From: Devosia sp.
GTDB lineage: Bacteria > Pseudomonadota > Alphaproteobacteria > Rhizobiales > Devosiaceae
Assembly: GCA_016793415.1 (NCBI GenBank)
Contig: JAEUMC010000029.1
Span: 1-10,141, forward strand
Length of the DNA stretch: 10,141 nucleotides
Direction: 5' to 3'
Below the pieces are notes generated by a model. The model was not told where the DNA came from. It saw nothing but the letters and a program-made list of their open reading frames with translations, and ran no database searches. Below, piece by piece: positions 1 through 6,420 of the stretch. Both the position numbers and the translations under genes were made by a program. Within the stretch, counting starts at the first letter, position 1, and each line of letters begins with the position of its first letter.

Positions 1-5
1 CAACA

Positions 6-1271
6 ATGCGCAGTTTGAAGACTTTCGCCCTCGCCACGGCGGTCATCGGCCTGACCGCCGGCGCGGCCCAGGCCCAGGTGCTGTTCTGGTCCAACCAGGC
101 CGTGCCGGTCGAAGAGACCCAGAAGATGCGTGAGCAGGTGCTCAAGTCGTTCCCCGGCGGCGCCGACTTTCAGCCGCAGGAGCCAGGTCCGTTCGTCACC
201 CGCATCGAGGCTGAACGGGATGCCGGCAAGGGCACCATCGGCGTGGTCGGCGGGCTCTATGGCGATATCGCCACCTACAAGGACAACTGGGTCGATCTCA
301 GCGATATCGACCTCAGCGGCGTCGCGCCCGCTCCGGCCTTCGTCGAACTGGGCAAGCTCGGCACCGGCGAGCAGAAGTTCCTGCCCTGGATGCAGGCCAA
401 TTATGTGATGGCCGCCAACAAGCAGGCACTGGCCTACCTGCCCGAGGGTGCCGACATCAACAACCTGACTTATGATCAGGTGATCGCCTGGGCAAAGAAC
501 CTTGCCGAGCAGACGGGCTCGCCCAAGTTCGGCTTTCCGGCCGGACCGAAGGGGCTGAAGCACCGCTTCTTCCAGGGCTTCCTGCTCCCCGCCTTCACCG
601 GTTCGGAAGTGACCAAGTTCCGCTCGGCCGAAGCCGAGACGGCCTGGGGCAAGTTCAAGGAACTCTGGCAATATGCCAACCCGGCTTCCACCAACTACGA
701 TTTCATGCAGGAGCCGCTGCTGACCGGCGACGTGTGGCTCGCCTTCGACCACATTGCCCGGCTCGCCGACGCCTTCAACCAGAAGCCCGACGAGTTCGTC
801 GCCTTCCCGGCCCCATCGGGTCCGAAGGGCCGGGCCTTCATGCCGGTGCTGGCGGCCCTCGCCGTGCCCAAGAGCGCGCCCGACATCGCCTCGGCCAAGG
901 AGCTGGTGAAGTTCATGATGCAGCCCGAGCAGCAGGTGGCAACACTGCTCGCCACCAACTTCTTCCCAGTGACCGACGCGCGGCTGCCGGCCGACCTGCC
1001 GAACTCGGCTCGGGCGCTCGGCCCGGCCATCACCGCAATGACCAGCTCGCCCGACGCGTTGCCGGCGCTGCTGCCGGTGGGCCTCGGCGACAAGGGCGGC
1101 CAGTTCAACCAGGTCTACATCGATGCCTTCGAGCGCATCGTGCTGGGCAATCAGGATATCCGCCAGGTGCTCGACCAGCAGGCCGAGGCGCTGCGCGGCG
1201 TGCTGACGGCGGCGAACGCGCCGTGCTGGCTGCCCGACCCCCCTTCCGAGGGGCCGTGCCCGGTCGAATAA
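6..1271 (+). CDS. Sugar ABC transporter, periplasmic solute-binding protein (CUT1-type, family 1)
   Basis: Extracellular solute-binding protein that would capture a sugar or glycoside in the periplasm and hand it to the two permeases encoded just downstream. The 421-residue product begins with a Sec signal peptide: basic MRSLK, a hydrophobic stretch to about residue 20, and an AQA cleavage site at 21-23, so the mature protein starts near Q24. Length and overall layout fit the UgpB/MalE-like binding proteins, and the gene order (binding protein, two permeases, MalK-like ATPase) supports this strongly. The C-terminus is unusual in carrying two cysteines (C407 and C418) in a proline-rich tail that could form a disulfide in the periplasm. 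Only five bases precede the ATG in the window, so promoter and ribosome binding site are not visible. The ligand cannot be predicted; the downstream glycosidase suggests a glycoside or oligosaccharide. Confidence 0.9.
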   Translation: MRSLKTFALATAVIGLTAGAAQAQVLFWSNQAVPVEETQKMREQVLKSFPGGADFQPQEPGPFVTRIEAERDAGKGTIGVVGGLYGDIATYKDNWVDLSDIDLSGVAPAPAFVELGKLGTGEQKFLPWMQANYVMAANKQALAYLPEGADINNLTYDQVIAWAKNLAEQTGSPKFGFPAGPKGLKHRFFQGFLLPAFTGSEVTKFRSAEAETAWGKFKELWQYANPASTNYDFMQEPLLTGDVWLAFDHIARLADAFNQKPDEFVAFPAPSGPKGRAFMPVLAALAVPKSAPDIASAKELVKFMMQPEQQVATLLATNFFPVTDARLPADLPNSARALGPAITAMTSSPDALPALLPVGLGDKGGQFNQVYIDAFERIVLGNQDIRQVLDQQAEALRGVLTAANAPCWLPDPPSEGPCPVE

Positions 1272-1287
1272 GGTCTTCCCGACCCTG

Positions 1288-1318
1288 GCCGTCCGGAGCC
1301 TTCCCGGCTTTGGGCGGC
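1288..1318 (+). promoter_or_regulatory. RNA hairpin 1 after the binding-protein gene
   Basis: The arms 1288-1300 (GCCGTCCGGAGCC) and 1306-1318 (GGCTTTGGGCGGC) pair along 13 bp, three of them G-U, around a five-base TTCCC loop. It starts 16 bases after the stop codon of the binding-protein gene. No T-run follows, only a pyrimidine-rich stretch, so it is not a classical strong intrinsic terminator. In ABC operons, structures at this place are known to protect the upstream binding-protein mRNA from 3' decay or to reduce read-through into the permease genes; that role here is inference. Confidence 0.6.
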
Positions 1319-1336
1319 ACCTTCCGCTTCGTGAAC

Positions 1337-1362
1337 CGCCGGCGATTGGGTTATCGCCGGCG
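1337..1362 (+). promoter_or_regulatory. RNA hairpin 2, perfect 10-bp stem before the first permease gene
   Basis: CGCCGGCGAT at 1337-1346 and ATCGCCGGCG at 1353-1362 form a perfect inverted repeat with a six-base TGGGTT loop. It ends 30 bases before the MalF-like permease start and lacks a following T-run. With hairpin 1 it fills much of the 121-base gap between the binding-protein and permease genes, the largest non-coding gap inside this operon that holds no gene remnant. A mRNA-stabilising or partial-termination element that makes the binding protein more abundant than the membrane parts is likely. A protein-binding operator is a weaker alternative. Confidence 0.65.
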
Positions 1363-1392
1363 CCCGCCAACCATCGGGGAACGGTCAGCCAG

Positions 1393-2238
1393 ATGAACAG
1401 CAAGACCTTGCCATACCTGCTGCTGGCGCCGGCGACGGTCTTTCTCGCCGTGTTCTTCGTCTGGCCGTTCCTGCAGATCGCCTATCTGGCCTTCACCACC
1501 GAGGGCGGTTTCACCCTGCAGCACTTCGAGACCATGGCCGGCAACTGGAAGTTCTGGCCGACCTTCTGGAACACCATCATCCTCGCCGCCATCGTCGTGC
1601 CGCTGCAACTGGTGATGGCGCTCACCATGGCGCAGGTGGTCGCCAAGCTGAACACGGCGCGCAATACCATCCTCTACATCTTCACCATTCCGCTCGGCCT
1701 CTCGGACCTTGCCGCCGGCATCATCTGGCTGGCCATCTTCGAGCAGTCCGGCTTCCTCAACTCCATGCTGGTGGGCCTGGGGGTGGTCGAACGGCCAATC
1801 CTGTTCCTCGGCTACCAGAACCTGTGGGTCATCTTCGTCGCGGTGATCCTCGCCGAGCTGTGGCGCGCCACCGCCATCGTCATGGTCATCCTGGTTTCCG
1901 GCATGGGGCTGATCCCCAAGGAATATTACGAGGCCGCCGAAGTGTTCGGCGCCGGGCCGTGGCAGCGCTTCGTCAAGGTGACGCTGCCCATGCTCCGGCC
2001 ATCGATCCAGACGGCCTTGATTCTCCGCACTATCGCGGCCTTCGAAGTGTTCGCAGTGGTGGTGGCGCTCGGCGGCACCACCTTGCCGGTGCTGGTGGGG
2101 GAAACCTTCAACTGGCAGTTCGCGCTGCAGGATCGCAGCGTCGCCGCCGCCTATGCGCTGGTGATCCTCGCTATTTCGATCGCCGCGACGCTGGTGTTCC
2201 TGCGCCTGCTGCGGACCCCGAAGGGAGCCACGGTATGA
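1393..2238 (+). CDS. Sugar ABC transporter permease, MalF-like
   Basis: First inner-membrane permease of the sugar importer, 281 residues, with about six hydrophobic segments beginning at residues 7-30. The binding-protein-dependent transport signature (EAA loop), which docks to the ATPase, is seen at about 177-199: EYYEAAEVFGAG followed by a conserved LP at 198-199. The length suits the short MalF-type subunits (MalF of E. coli is longer because of an added periplasmic loop). The chosen ATG follows a weak GGGGA element about 11 bases upstream. The stop overlaps the start of the next permease by four bases (ATGA), implying translational coupling and a 1:1 heterodimer. Assignment to the MalF/UgpA role rests on gene order and sequence style; the substrate is unknown. 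Confidence 0.9.
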   Translation: MNSKTLPYLLLAPATVFLAVFFVWPFLQIAYLAFTTEGGFTLQHFETMAGNWKFWPTFWNTIILAAIVVPLQLVMALTMAQVVAKLNTARNTILYIFTIPLGLSDLAAGIIWLAIFEQSGFLNSMLVGLGVVERPILFLGYQNLWVIFVAVILAELWRATAIVMVILVSGMGLIPKEYYEAAEVFGAGPWQRFVKVTLPMLRPSIQTALILRTIAAFEVFAVVVALGGTTLPVLVGETFNWQFALQDRSVAAAYALVILAISIAATLVFLRLLRTPKGATV

Positions 2239-3080
2239 GCGCCGCCGCCGCCGATCGTCCGCGCGCCGTATCCGACATCGGCGCGGCCGGCAAATTCCTG
2301 TTCTGGGCCGGCGTGGTGCTGCTCTGCGCCTGGGTGCTGGTGCCGATCTACCTGCTGGTGGTCAACACGCTGTCCTCGACCGCCGAGGTCACCGCCTTTC
2401 CCAAAACCGGTATTCCCAGCTTCGACCTGGGCTCGATCCAGTTCTTCCTGTCCTTCCAGGGCGTGCTGAAGGCACTGTGGAACTCGCTGCTCGTCGCCGT
2501 GCTCACCATGGTGCTGTCGATCGCCATCGGCGCGCCCGCCGGCTATGCGCTTAGCCGCTTCGAGTTCCCCGGCAAGGCTACCTTCCGCATGCTGGTACTG
2601 ATGACCCGGGCTTTTCCGCTGCCGCTGCTCGCCCTGCCGATTGCCGTGATGTTCATTCGCGTCGGCCTCGACGATACGCCGGTCGGGCTGGCGCTGGTGC
2701 ACACCACGCTAGCCATCCCGTTCTCGGTACTGATTACCTTCTCGATCTTTTCGGGCATTCCGCTGGAGCTCGAGGAAGCGGCCTGGACGCTCGGCTGCAA
2801 CCGGCTGCAGGCCTTCGGCAAGGTGGTGCTGCCGCTAGTGCTGCCCGGCATCACCGCCTCGGCGATCTTTGCCTTCACCATCAGCTGGAACGAGGTGTTC
2901 GCCGCTTCGGTGCTCACGGTGCAGAACCGCACCCTCACCGCTTTTCTACTGCAGAGCCTGTCGGTCTCGCCGCTGCACCTGCGCTTTGCCGGCGGGGCGG
3001 CGCTCGTCATTCCGGCACTGATCTTCATCTTCGCCGTCCGCAAATACATGTTCGCCATGTGGGGCATCGCCAACCGGTAA
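2235..3080 (+). CDS. Sugar ABC transporter permease, MalG-like
   Basis: Second permease of the sugar importer, 281 residues, with about six membrane segments, the first at roughly 20-45. The EAA loop is at about 167-190: LELEEAAWTLGCNR, then a conserved LP at 189-190. The C-terminus ends in a basic-aromatic tail (RKYMFAMWGIANR), typical of MalG-like subunits. The frame is open far upstream, but the ATG at 2235 is preferred: it overlaps the preceding stop as ATGA, has AGGGAG seven bases upstream, and gives the usual family length. An upstream start would run through the MalF-like gene in another frame. It should pair with the preceding permease to form the pore. Confidence 0.92.
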   Translation: MSAAAADRPRAVSDIGAAGKFLFWAGVVLLCAWVLVPIYLLVVNTLSSTAEVTAFPKTGIPSFDLGSIQFFLSFQGVLKALWNSLLVAVLTMVLSIAIGAPAGYALSRFEFPGKATFRMLVLMTRAFPLPLLALPIAVMFIRVGLDDTPVGLALVHTTLAIPFSVLITFSIFSGIPLELEEAAWTLGCNRLQAFGKVVLPLVLPGITASAIFAFTISWNEVFAASVLTVQNRTLTAFLLQSLSVSPLHLRFAGGAALVIPALIFIFAVRKYMFAMWGIANR

Positions 3081-3096
3081 CCGGGGCGGCGCGACA

Positions 3097-3105
3097 AAGG
3101 AAAGG
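3097..3105 (+). promoter_or_regulatory. Ribosome binding site of the ATPase gene
   Basis: A purine run, AAAGGAAAGG, lies eight bases before the ATG at 3114 and contains two overlapping Shine-Dalgarno-like cores. It settles the start: a competing ATG at 3107 is in another frame and too close to the site. It is among the strongest binding sites in the rightward operon, and here the gene is spaced by 33 bases rather than overlapping its neighbour. Confidence 0.6.
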
Positions 3106-3113
3106 AATGCGGC

Positions 3114-4166
3114 ATGGCCGAAATCCAGATCAAGGGCGTCGGCAAAAGCTTTGGCTCGTTCACGGCCCTGCACTCGATCGACCTCACCATTGCTGACCAG
3201 GAGTTCATGGTGCTGCTCGGCGCTTCGGGCTGCGGCAAGACCACGCTCTTGCGCATCATCGCTGGGCTCGAGAGCCCGACCCGGGGTGAAGTGTGGATCG
3301 GCGGCAAGCGCGTCGACCAGCTGCCGCCGCGCGATCGAGGTATCGCCATGGTGTTTCAGAACTACGCCGTGTTCCCGCATCTGACGGTCTACGAGAACAT
3401 CGCCTTCGGCCTGCGCATGAAGAAGCTGCCACAGCCGGAGGTCGACACGCGGGTCCGGCGCACCGCCGAGCTCATGCATATCGAGCAGTTGCTCAAGCGC
3501 TACTCGGGCCAGCTTTCGGGCGGCCAGCGCCAGCGCGTCGCCGTGGCCCGGGCGCTGGCCATGGAGCCCGACGTCATCCTGATGGACGAGCCGCTGTCGA
3601 ATCTCGATGCGCTGCTCCGCCTCGAGATGCGCGCCGAACTCAAGGGCGTGCTCGCCAACTCGAAAACCACCACCATCTACGTCACCCACGACCAGGTCGA
3701 GGCGATGTCGCTGGCCGATCGCATCTCGGTGATGAATGGCGGGCGCATCGTGCAGGCCGCTTCGCCTGTCGAAGTCTACCGCAACCCCGCCGCCCGTTTC
3801 GTCGGCAGCTTCATCGGCAATCCGCCGATGAATTTCCTGCCGGCCGAAAAGCACGGCGATGGCCGCTACCACGTCGCAGGTCTCTCGCTGGCCGGCCCGC
3901 CTGGTGCGGCCCAAAAGCTGGAGTTCGCCATCCGACCCGAGGATCTGGCCATTGCGCCGGGCGGGCTCAAGGCCATCGCCAGGGTTATCGAGCCGCTTGG
4001 CGCCCATACGCTGGTGACCTCCGAAGTCGGCGGGGCGCTGTTCCGCGCCGTGCTCGACAGCGACATCAGGATCGCCCCGGGCGACGAACTCAGCCTCGTG
4101 CCCAAGCCCGACCGCATCCGTTGGTTCGACCCCGAAACCTCCAGTGCCTTGAAAGCTGTGCCGTGA
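3114..4166 (+). CDS. Sugar ABC transporter ATP-binding protein, MalK/UgpC-like
   Basis: ATPase that powers the sugar importer from the cytoplasmic side. The 350-residue product has all canonical motifs: Walker A GASGCGKTT at 36-44, Q-loop Q82, ABC signature LSGGQRQR at 134-141, Walker B VILMDEP at 154-160, D-loop SNLD at 162-165 and H-loop H192. After about residue 235 comes a C-terminal region of the MOI/TOBE type (with RPEDLAI near 274-280), which marks CUT1 ATPases such as MalK, UgpC and SmoK. The gene is complete and of normal length. Its stop overlaps a GTG (GTGA, 4163-4166) that appears to be the old start of the esterase remnant that follows, so the esterase was probably once translationally coupled to it. 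Some MalK-type ATPases serve several importers, but a dedicated role is favoured by position. Confidence 0.95.
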   Translation: MAEIQIKGVGKSFGSFTALHSIDLTIADQEFMVLLGASGCGKTTLLRIIAGLESPTRGEVWIGGKRVDQLPPRDRGIAMVFQNYAVFPHLTVYENIAFGLRMKKLPQPEVDTRVRRTAELMHIEQLLKRYSGQLSGGQRQRVAVARALAMEPDVILMDEPLSNLDALLRLEMRAELKGVLANSKTTTIYVTHDQVEAMSLADRISVMNGGRIVQAASPVEVYRNPAARFVGSFIGNPPMNFLPAEKHGDGRYHVAGLSLAGPPGAAQKLEFAIRPEDLAIAPGGLKAIARVIEPLGAHTLVTSEVGGALFRAVLDSDIRIAPGDELSLVPKPDRIRWFDPETSSALKAVP

Positions 4167-4359
4167 CCGACCTCACCCCCATCGCCCAGGATACACGGCG
4201 GTGCTGCGCAAGAACGATCGCGGTCGCTGCTACGCGCCGGTGAACGAAAATACGACCGCCGCAGGCAGCGATGAACTCATCCTTCCCGACCACGTGCACC
4301 CCAATGCCGAAGGCCACGCCCGGATCGCCACGATCTTGGCGCCGGCCACCCGGCTCTAG
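4163..4359 (+). pseudogene. Remnant of an SGNH/GDSL-family esterase gene
   Basis: This 197-base stretch between the ATPase and glycosidase genes carries what look like both ends of a hydrolase gene with its middle missing. A GTG start overlapping the ATPase stop reads VTDLTPIAQDT and then drifts out of frame to a stop at 4241-4243. A second frame, open from about 4190 to TAG 4357-4359, reads YTAVLRKN, then APVNENTTAAG, then LPDHVHPNAEGH. The last segment matches the C-terminal catalytic block of SGNH/GDSL hydrolases, where an Asp-x-x-His pair (here D and H of DHVH) completes the Ser-Asp-His triad. The GDS serine block and the Gly and Asn oxyanion blocks are absent. A normal member has about 200 residues or more, so most of the gene is lost. 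I infer an internal deletion with frameshift. A short expressed protein from GTG 4201 is possible but would lack the nucleophile. Confidence 0.65.
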
Positions 4360-4374
4360 ACCAGAGGCAGGCCC

Positions 4375-5652
4375 ATGACCCCCGAAACCGAGAAGATCTA
4401 CCAGCATGCGCTGGAGGTCCTGAAGGAGAACGATCTGGGGAGCTACACCGTCCCCACCAAGGGGCTCTATCCGTTTCAATGGAACTGGGACTCGTGCCTC
4501 ACCGCGCTCGGCCAGGGGCACTATGACGAGAACCGCGCCTGGACCGAAATCGAGACACTGTTCGCCCACCAGTGGCCCGATGGCATGGTGCCGCATATCG
4601 TCTTCCACGTGGACTCGGATGGCTATTTCCCGGGACCCAGAGTGTGGGACACCAGGCGACCCGCCGCAGACACCTCGGGGATCACTCAGCCGCCGGTCGC
4701 CGGTTTTGCCGTGAAGCGGCTCTACGACCGCGCTACCGACAAGGCCGCGGCCGCCGCCCGCGCCAGAGCGCTGCTGCAGCGGATCGATGCCTGGCACCGC
4801 TGGTTCTACCAGATGCGCGACCCCGCCGGCGAAGGCCTGGTGGCGATCATCCATCCCTGGGAATCGGGGCGTGACAACTCGATCGATTGGGACGAGGCGT
4901 TCGAGCGCGTGCCGACCGAGGGCGTGGGGGACTATGTTCGCCGCGACACCCAGCATGCCGACCCGGCGCATCGGCCGACCAAGGCGCAGTATGATCGTTA
5001 CCTCTACCTGGTGCAGCTGTTCCGCTCGCTCGGCTGGGACAATTCCCGCCTGCACGACGCCTCGCCCTTCCGGGTGGTCGATCCTGGCTTCAACGCCATC
5101 CTGATCCGCTCGATGACCGATCTCGCCGACCTCGCCGACGCGTTCGGCGATCCGGCGATCGCCGCCGCCAACCGCGAGCGGGCGACCAAGGGCCTCGCAG
5201 CGCTCGAAACCCTGTGGAGCGAGCCCGATGGGCAGTACCTGTGCCGCGACCGGGTGACCGGGGAACTCATCCAGTCCGCCTCGATCGGCGGCATCCTGCC
5301 GGTATTCGCCGCGGTACCGCGGGTGCGGGCGCACGAGATCGCCCGCACCATCGAGGGCTGGGCGACCAAGGTGAAGTACATCGTGCCCTCGCACGATCCC
5401 GCCGACCCTCGCTTCGAGCCAAAGCGCTACTGGCGGGCGCCGGCCTGGCTGGTGACGAACTACATGATCCAGGATGGCCTGCGGGCCGTCGGCGAAACTG
5501 TGGTGGCCGACCACATCGTCAGTTCCAGCCTCGAGTTGATCACCCAATCGGGCTTTGCCGAATATTACGACCCGACCACCGGCGAACCTTGCGGCGGCGG
5601 TCGGTTCACCTGGACCGCCGCGATGGTGATCGAGTTCCTGGAGGCCGCATGA
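4375..5652 (+). CDS. MGH1/GH63-like glycoside hydrolase, (alpha/alpha)6 barrel
   Basis: Probable cytoplasmic glycosidase of 425 residues with no signal peptide. It resembles the mannosylglycerate hydrolase/GH63 group and, more distantly, trehalases (GH37). Visible markers are YPFQWNWDS at 32-40 near the N-terminus, WESGRDNS at 162-169, which matches the trehalase-type ESGxD signature where the Asp (D167) is the expected general acid, and FAEYYDP at 394-400, whose Glu (E396) is the likely general base, followed by FTWTAAM at 411-417. Length fits the single-domain members such as mannosylglycerate and glucosylglycerate hydrolases. GAGG lies seven bases before the ATG. The stop overlaps the next start (ATGA). 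Acting behind a sugar importer, it probably cleaves an imported alpha-glycoside by inversion; whether this is glucosylglycerate, mannosylglycerate, an oligosaccharide or something else is not decidable here. The fold call is firm and the substrate is open. Confidence 0.85.
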   Translation: MTPETEKIYQHALEVLKENDLGSYTVPTKGLYPFQWNWDSCLTALGQGHYDENRAWTEIETLFAHQWPDGMVPHIVFHVDSDGYFPGPRVWDTRRPAADTSGITQPPVAGFAVKRLYDRATDKAAAAARARALLQRIDAWHRWFYQMRDPAGEGLVAIIHPWESGRDNSIDWDEAFERVPTEGVGDYVRRDTQHADPAHRPTKAQYDRYLYLVQLFRSLGWDNSRLHDASPFRVVDPGFNAILIRSMTDLADLADAFGDPAIAAANRERATKGLAALETLWSEPDGQYLCRDRVTGELIQSASIGGILPVFAAVPRVRAHEIARTIEGWATKVKYIVPSHDPADPRFEPKRYWRAPAWLVTNYMIQDGLRAVGETVVADHIVSSSLELITQSGFAEYYDPTTGEPCGGGRFTWTAAMVIEFLEAA

Positions 5653-6326
5653 AGATCCTCGCCATCGGCGCCCACCCGGACGATCTCGAGATCTTCATGG
5701 GCGGCACCATCGCTGCCTTCCTGGCGCAGGGCGACGAGGTGGTGATGGTCACTGCCACCGATGGCGCCAAGGGCGGCAAGGGCGACCCTGACGAACTGGT
5801 CCGCACCCGCAAGGCCGAGGCCGAGGCGGCGGCCGGGGTGTTCGGGCTCAGCCCGCTGCTGCTCGGCTTTCCCGACGGCGGGCTCAGGGCGGAAGGACCG
5901 GTGATCGACCGCCTCGCGAGCCTGATCGCCGCCGAGCGGCCGGCGCTGGTGGTCACTCACGCCCCCAACGACTACCATGGCGACCATCGCGCGCTGAGCG
6001 ATGCGGTGCGCATCGCCGCCAGTTTCGTCGCGCCGGTCATGTGGATGGAAACGCTGATGGGCGTCGGCTTCGCCCCCACCCACTATGTCGATATCACCGC
6101 GCAGGCAGGGCTGAAGCGCGCCGCGATCCTCAAGCACGTCTCGCAGGATCCCGGGCGCTTCGTCGACATGGCTGAACTGAGCGGCCGTTTCCGCGCCGCC
6201 CAGTGCAACGACAGTGCCGGCCATGCCGAGGCCTTCCGCTTCGAGCCGGTCTTCCCCTTCGCCGATCCGCGCAACCTGCTGCCGCCGGCGCCGGGAGTGA
6301 AACCGGTGCGCGACAGGCGCAGCTAG
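5649..6326 (+). CDS. PIG-L (LmbE-like) family zinc-dependent deacetylase
   Basis: Predicted metal-dependent N-deacetylase or amidase, 225 residues, cytoplasmic (no signal peptide). It has the two family hallmarks: AHPDD at 8-12, whose His9 and Asp12 bind zinc and whose Asp11 is the expected general base, and HGDH at 110-113, whose final His113 is the third zinc ligand. Known members remove acetyl from GlcNAc-type sugars (PIG-L, BshB, MshB, DacA). The ATG at 5649 overlaps the glycosidase stop by four bases and has GGAGG just upstream; the frame is open much further upstream, but this start gives the normal N-terminus with a beta strand leading into the HPDD loop. Co-translation with the glycosidase suggests that the imported compound, or the product of its cleavage, carries an N-acyl group. 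It is the last gene of the rightward operon. Confidence 0.9.
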   Translation: MKILAIGAHPDDLEIFMGGTIAAFLAQGDEVVMVTATDGAKGGKGDPDELVRTRKAEAEAAAGVFGLSPLLLGFPDGGLRAEGPVIDRLASLIAAERPALVVTHAPNDYHGDHRALSDAVRIAASFVAPVMWMETLMGVGFAPTHYVDITAQAGLKRAAILKHVSQDPGRFVDMAELSGRFRAAQCNDSAGHAEAFRFEPVFPFADPRNLLPPAPGVKPVRDRRS

Positions 6327-6348
6327 AGCGCTCCAGGTATCAGGCGCA

Positions 6349-6368
6349 CCGCGCTGTGCGTTGCGCGG
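6349..6368. other. Inverted repeats in the convergent intergenic gap
   Basis: Just after the PIG-L gene lies a small cluster of competing GC-rich inverted repeats. The longest pairs CCGCGC at 6349-6354 with GCGCGG at 6363-6368 around an eight-base loop; an alternative pairs CGCAC at 6345-6349 with GTGCG at 6356-6360. There is no T-run on either strand. It may help end the rightward transcript, but in DNA this GC-rich short repeats arise easily by chance. Confidence 0.3.
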
Positions 6369-6391
6369 ACGCAGCGGTCCTGCACGGCGGA

Positions 6392-6420
6392 GCAGGATCG
6401 CCTATCGGTAGGCGTTCTGC
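6392..6420. terminator. Hairpin between convergent operons, possible bidirectional terminator
   Basis: GCAGGA at 6392-6397 pairs with TTCTGC at 6415-6420 and CGCCTA at 6399-6404 pairs with TAGGCG at 6409-6414. This makes a 12-bp stem with one bulged T at 6398, one G-U pair (as read on the + strand) and a four-base TCGG loop. It is the best structure in the convergent gap, and its left arm contains the stop codon (6402-6404) of the leftward nucleoside hydrolase gene. Neither side has a T-run, so termination may be weak or Rho-assisted. A role in shielding mRNA 3' ends is equally possible. Confidence 0.5.

Noticed and set aside
1288..1362. Classical intrinsic terminator after the binding-protein gene
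   Set aside because: Both stems are strong, but no T-tract follows either, and the permease genes downstream have no evident promoter of their own, so full termination would be unlikely.
1824..2234. Upstream extension of the MalG-like permease to an ATG at 1824
   Set aside because: The added 137 residues are Arg- and Ala-rich, overlap the MalF-like gene out of frame and lack family similarity; the ATG at 2235 has a ribosome binding site and a stop-start overlap.
2946..4007. Minus-strand frame of 353 codons opposite the MalG-like and ATPase genes
   Set aside because: It is the mirror of a fully canonical ABC ATPase; the composition is typical of a codon-bias shadow and it spans two real genes on the other strand.
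4090..5547. Long open frame on the minus strand (485 codons) opposite the glycosidase gene
   Set aside because: It lies antisense to a gene with clear catalytic motifs, its translation is rich in Arg, Gly, His and Val without recognisable motifs, and long antisense frames are expected in DNA of this G+C content.
5214..5648. Upstream extension of the PIG-L gene as a fusion protein
   Set aside because: The extra residues are an out-of-frame reading of the glycosidase gene; PIG-L proteins start shortly before the HPDD motif, as with the ATG at 5649.
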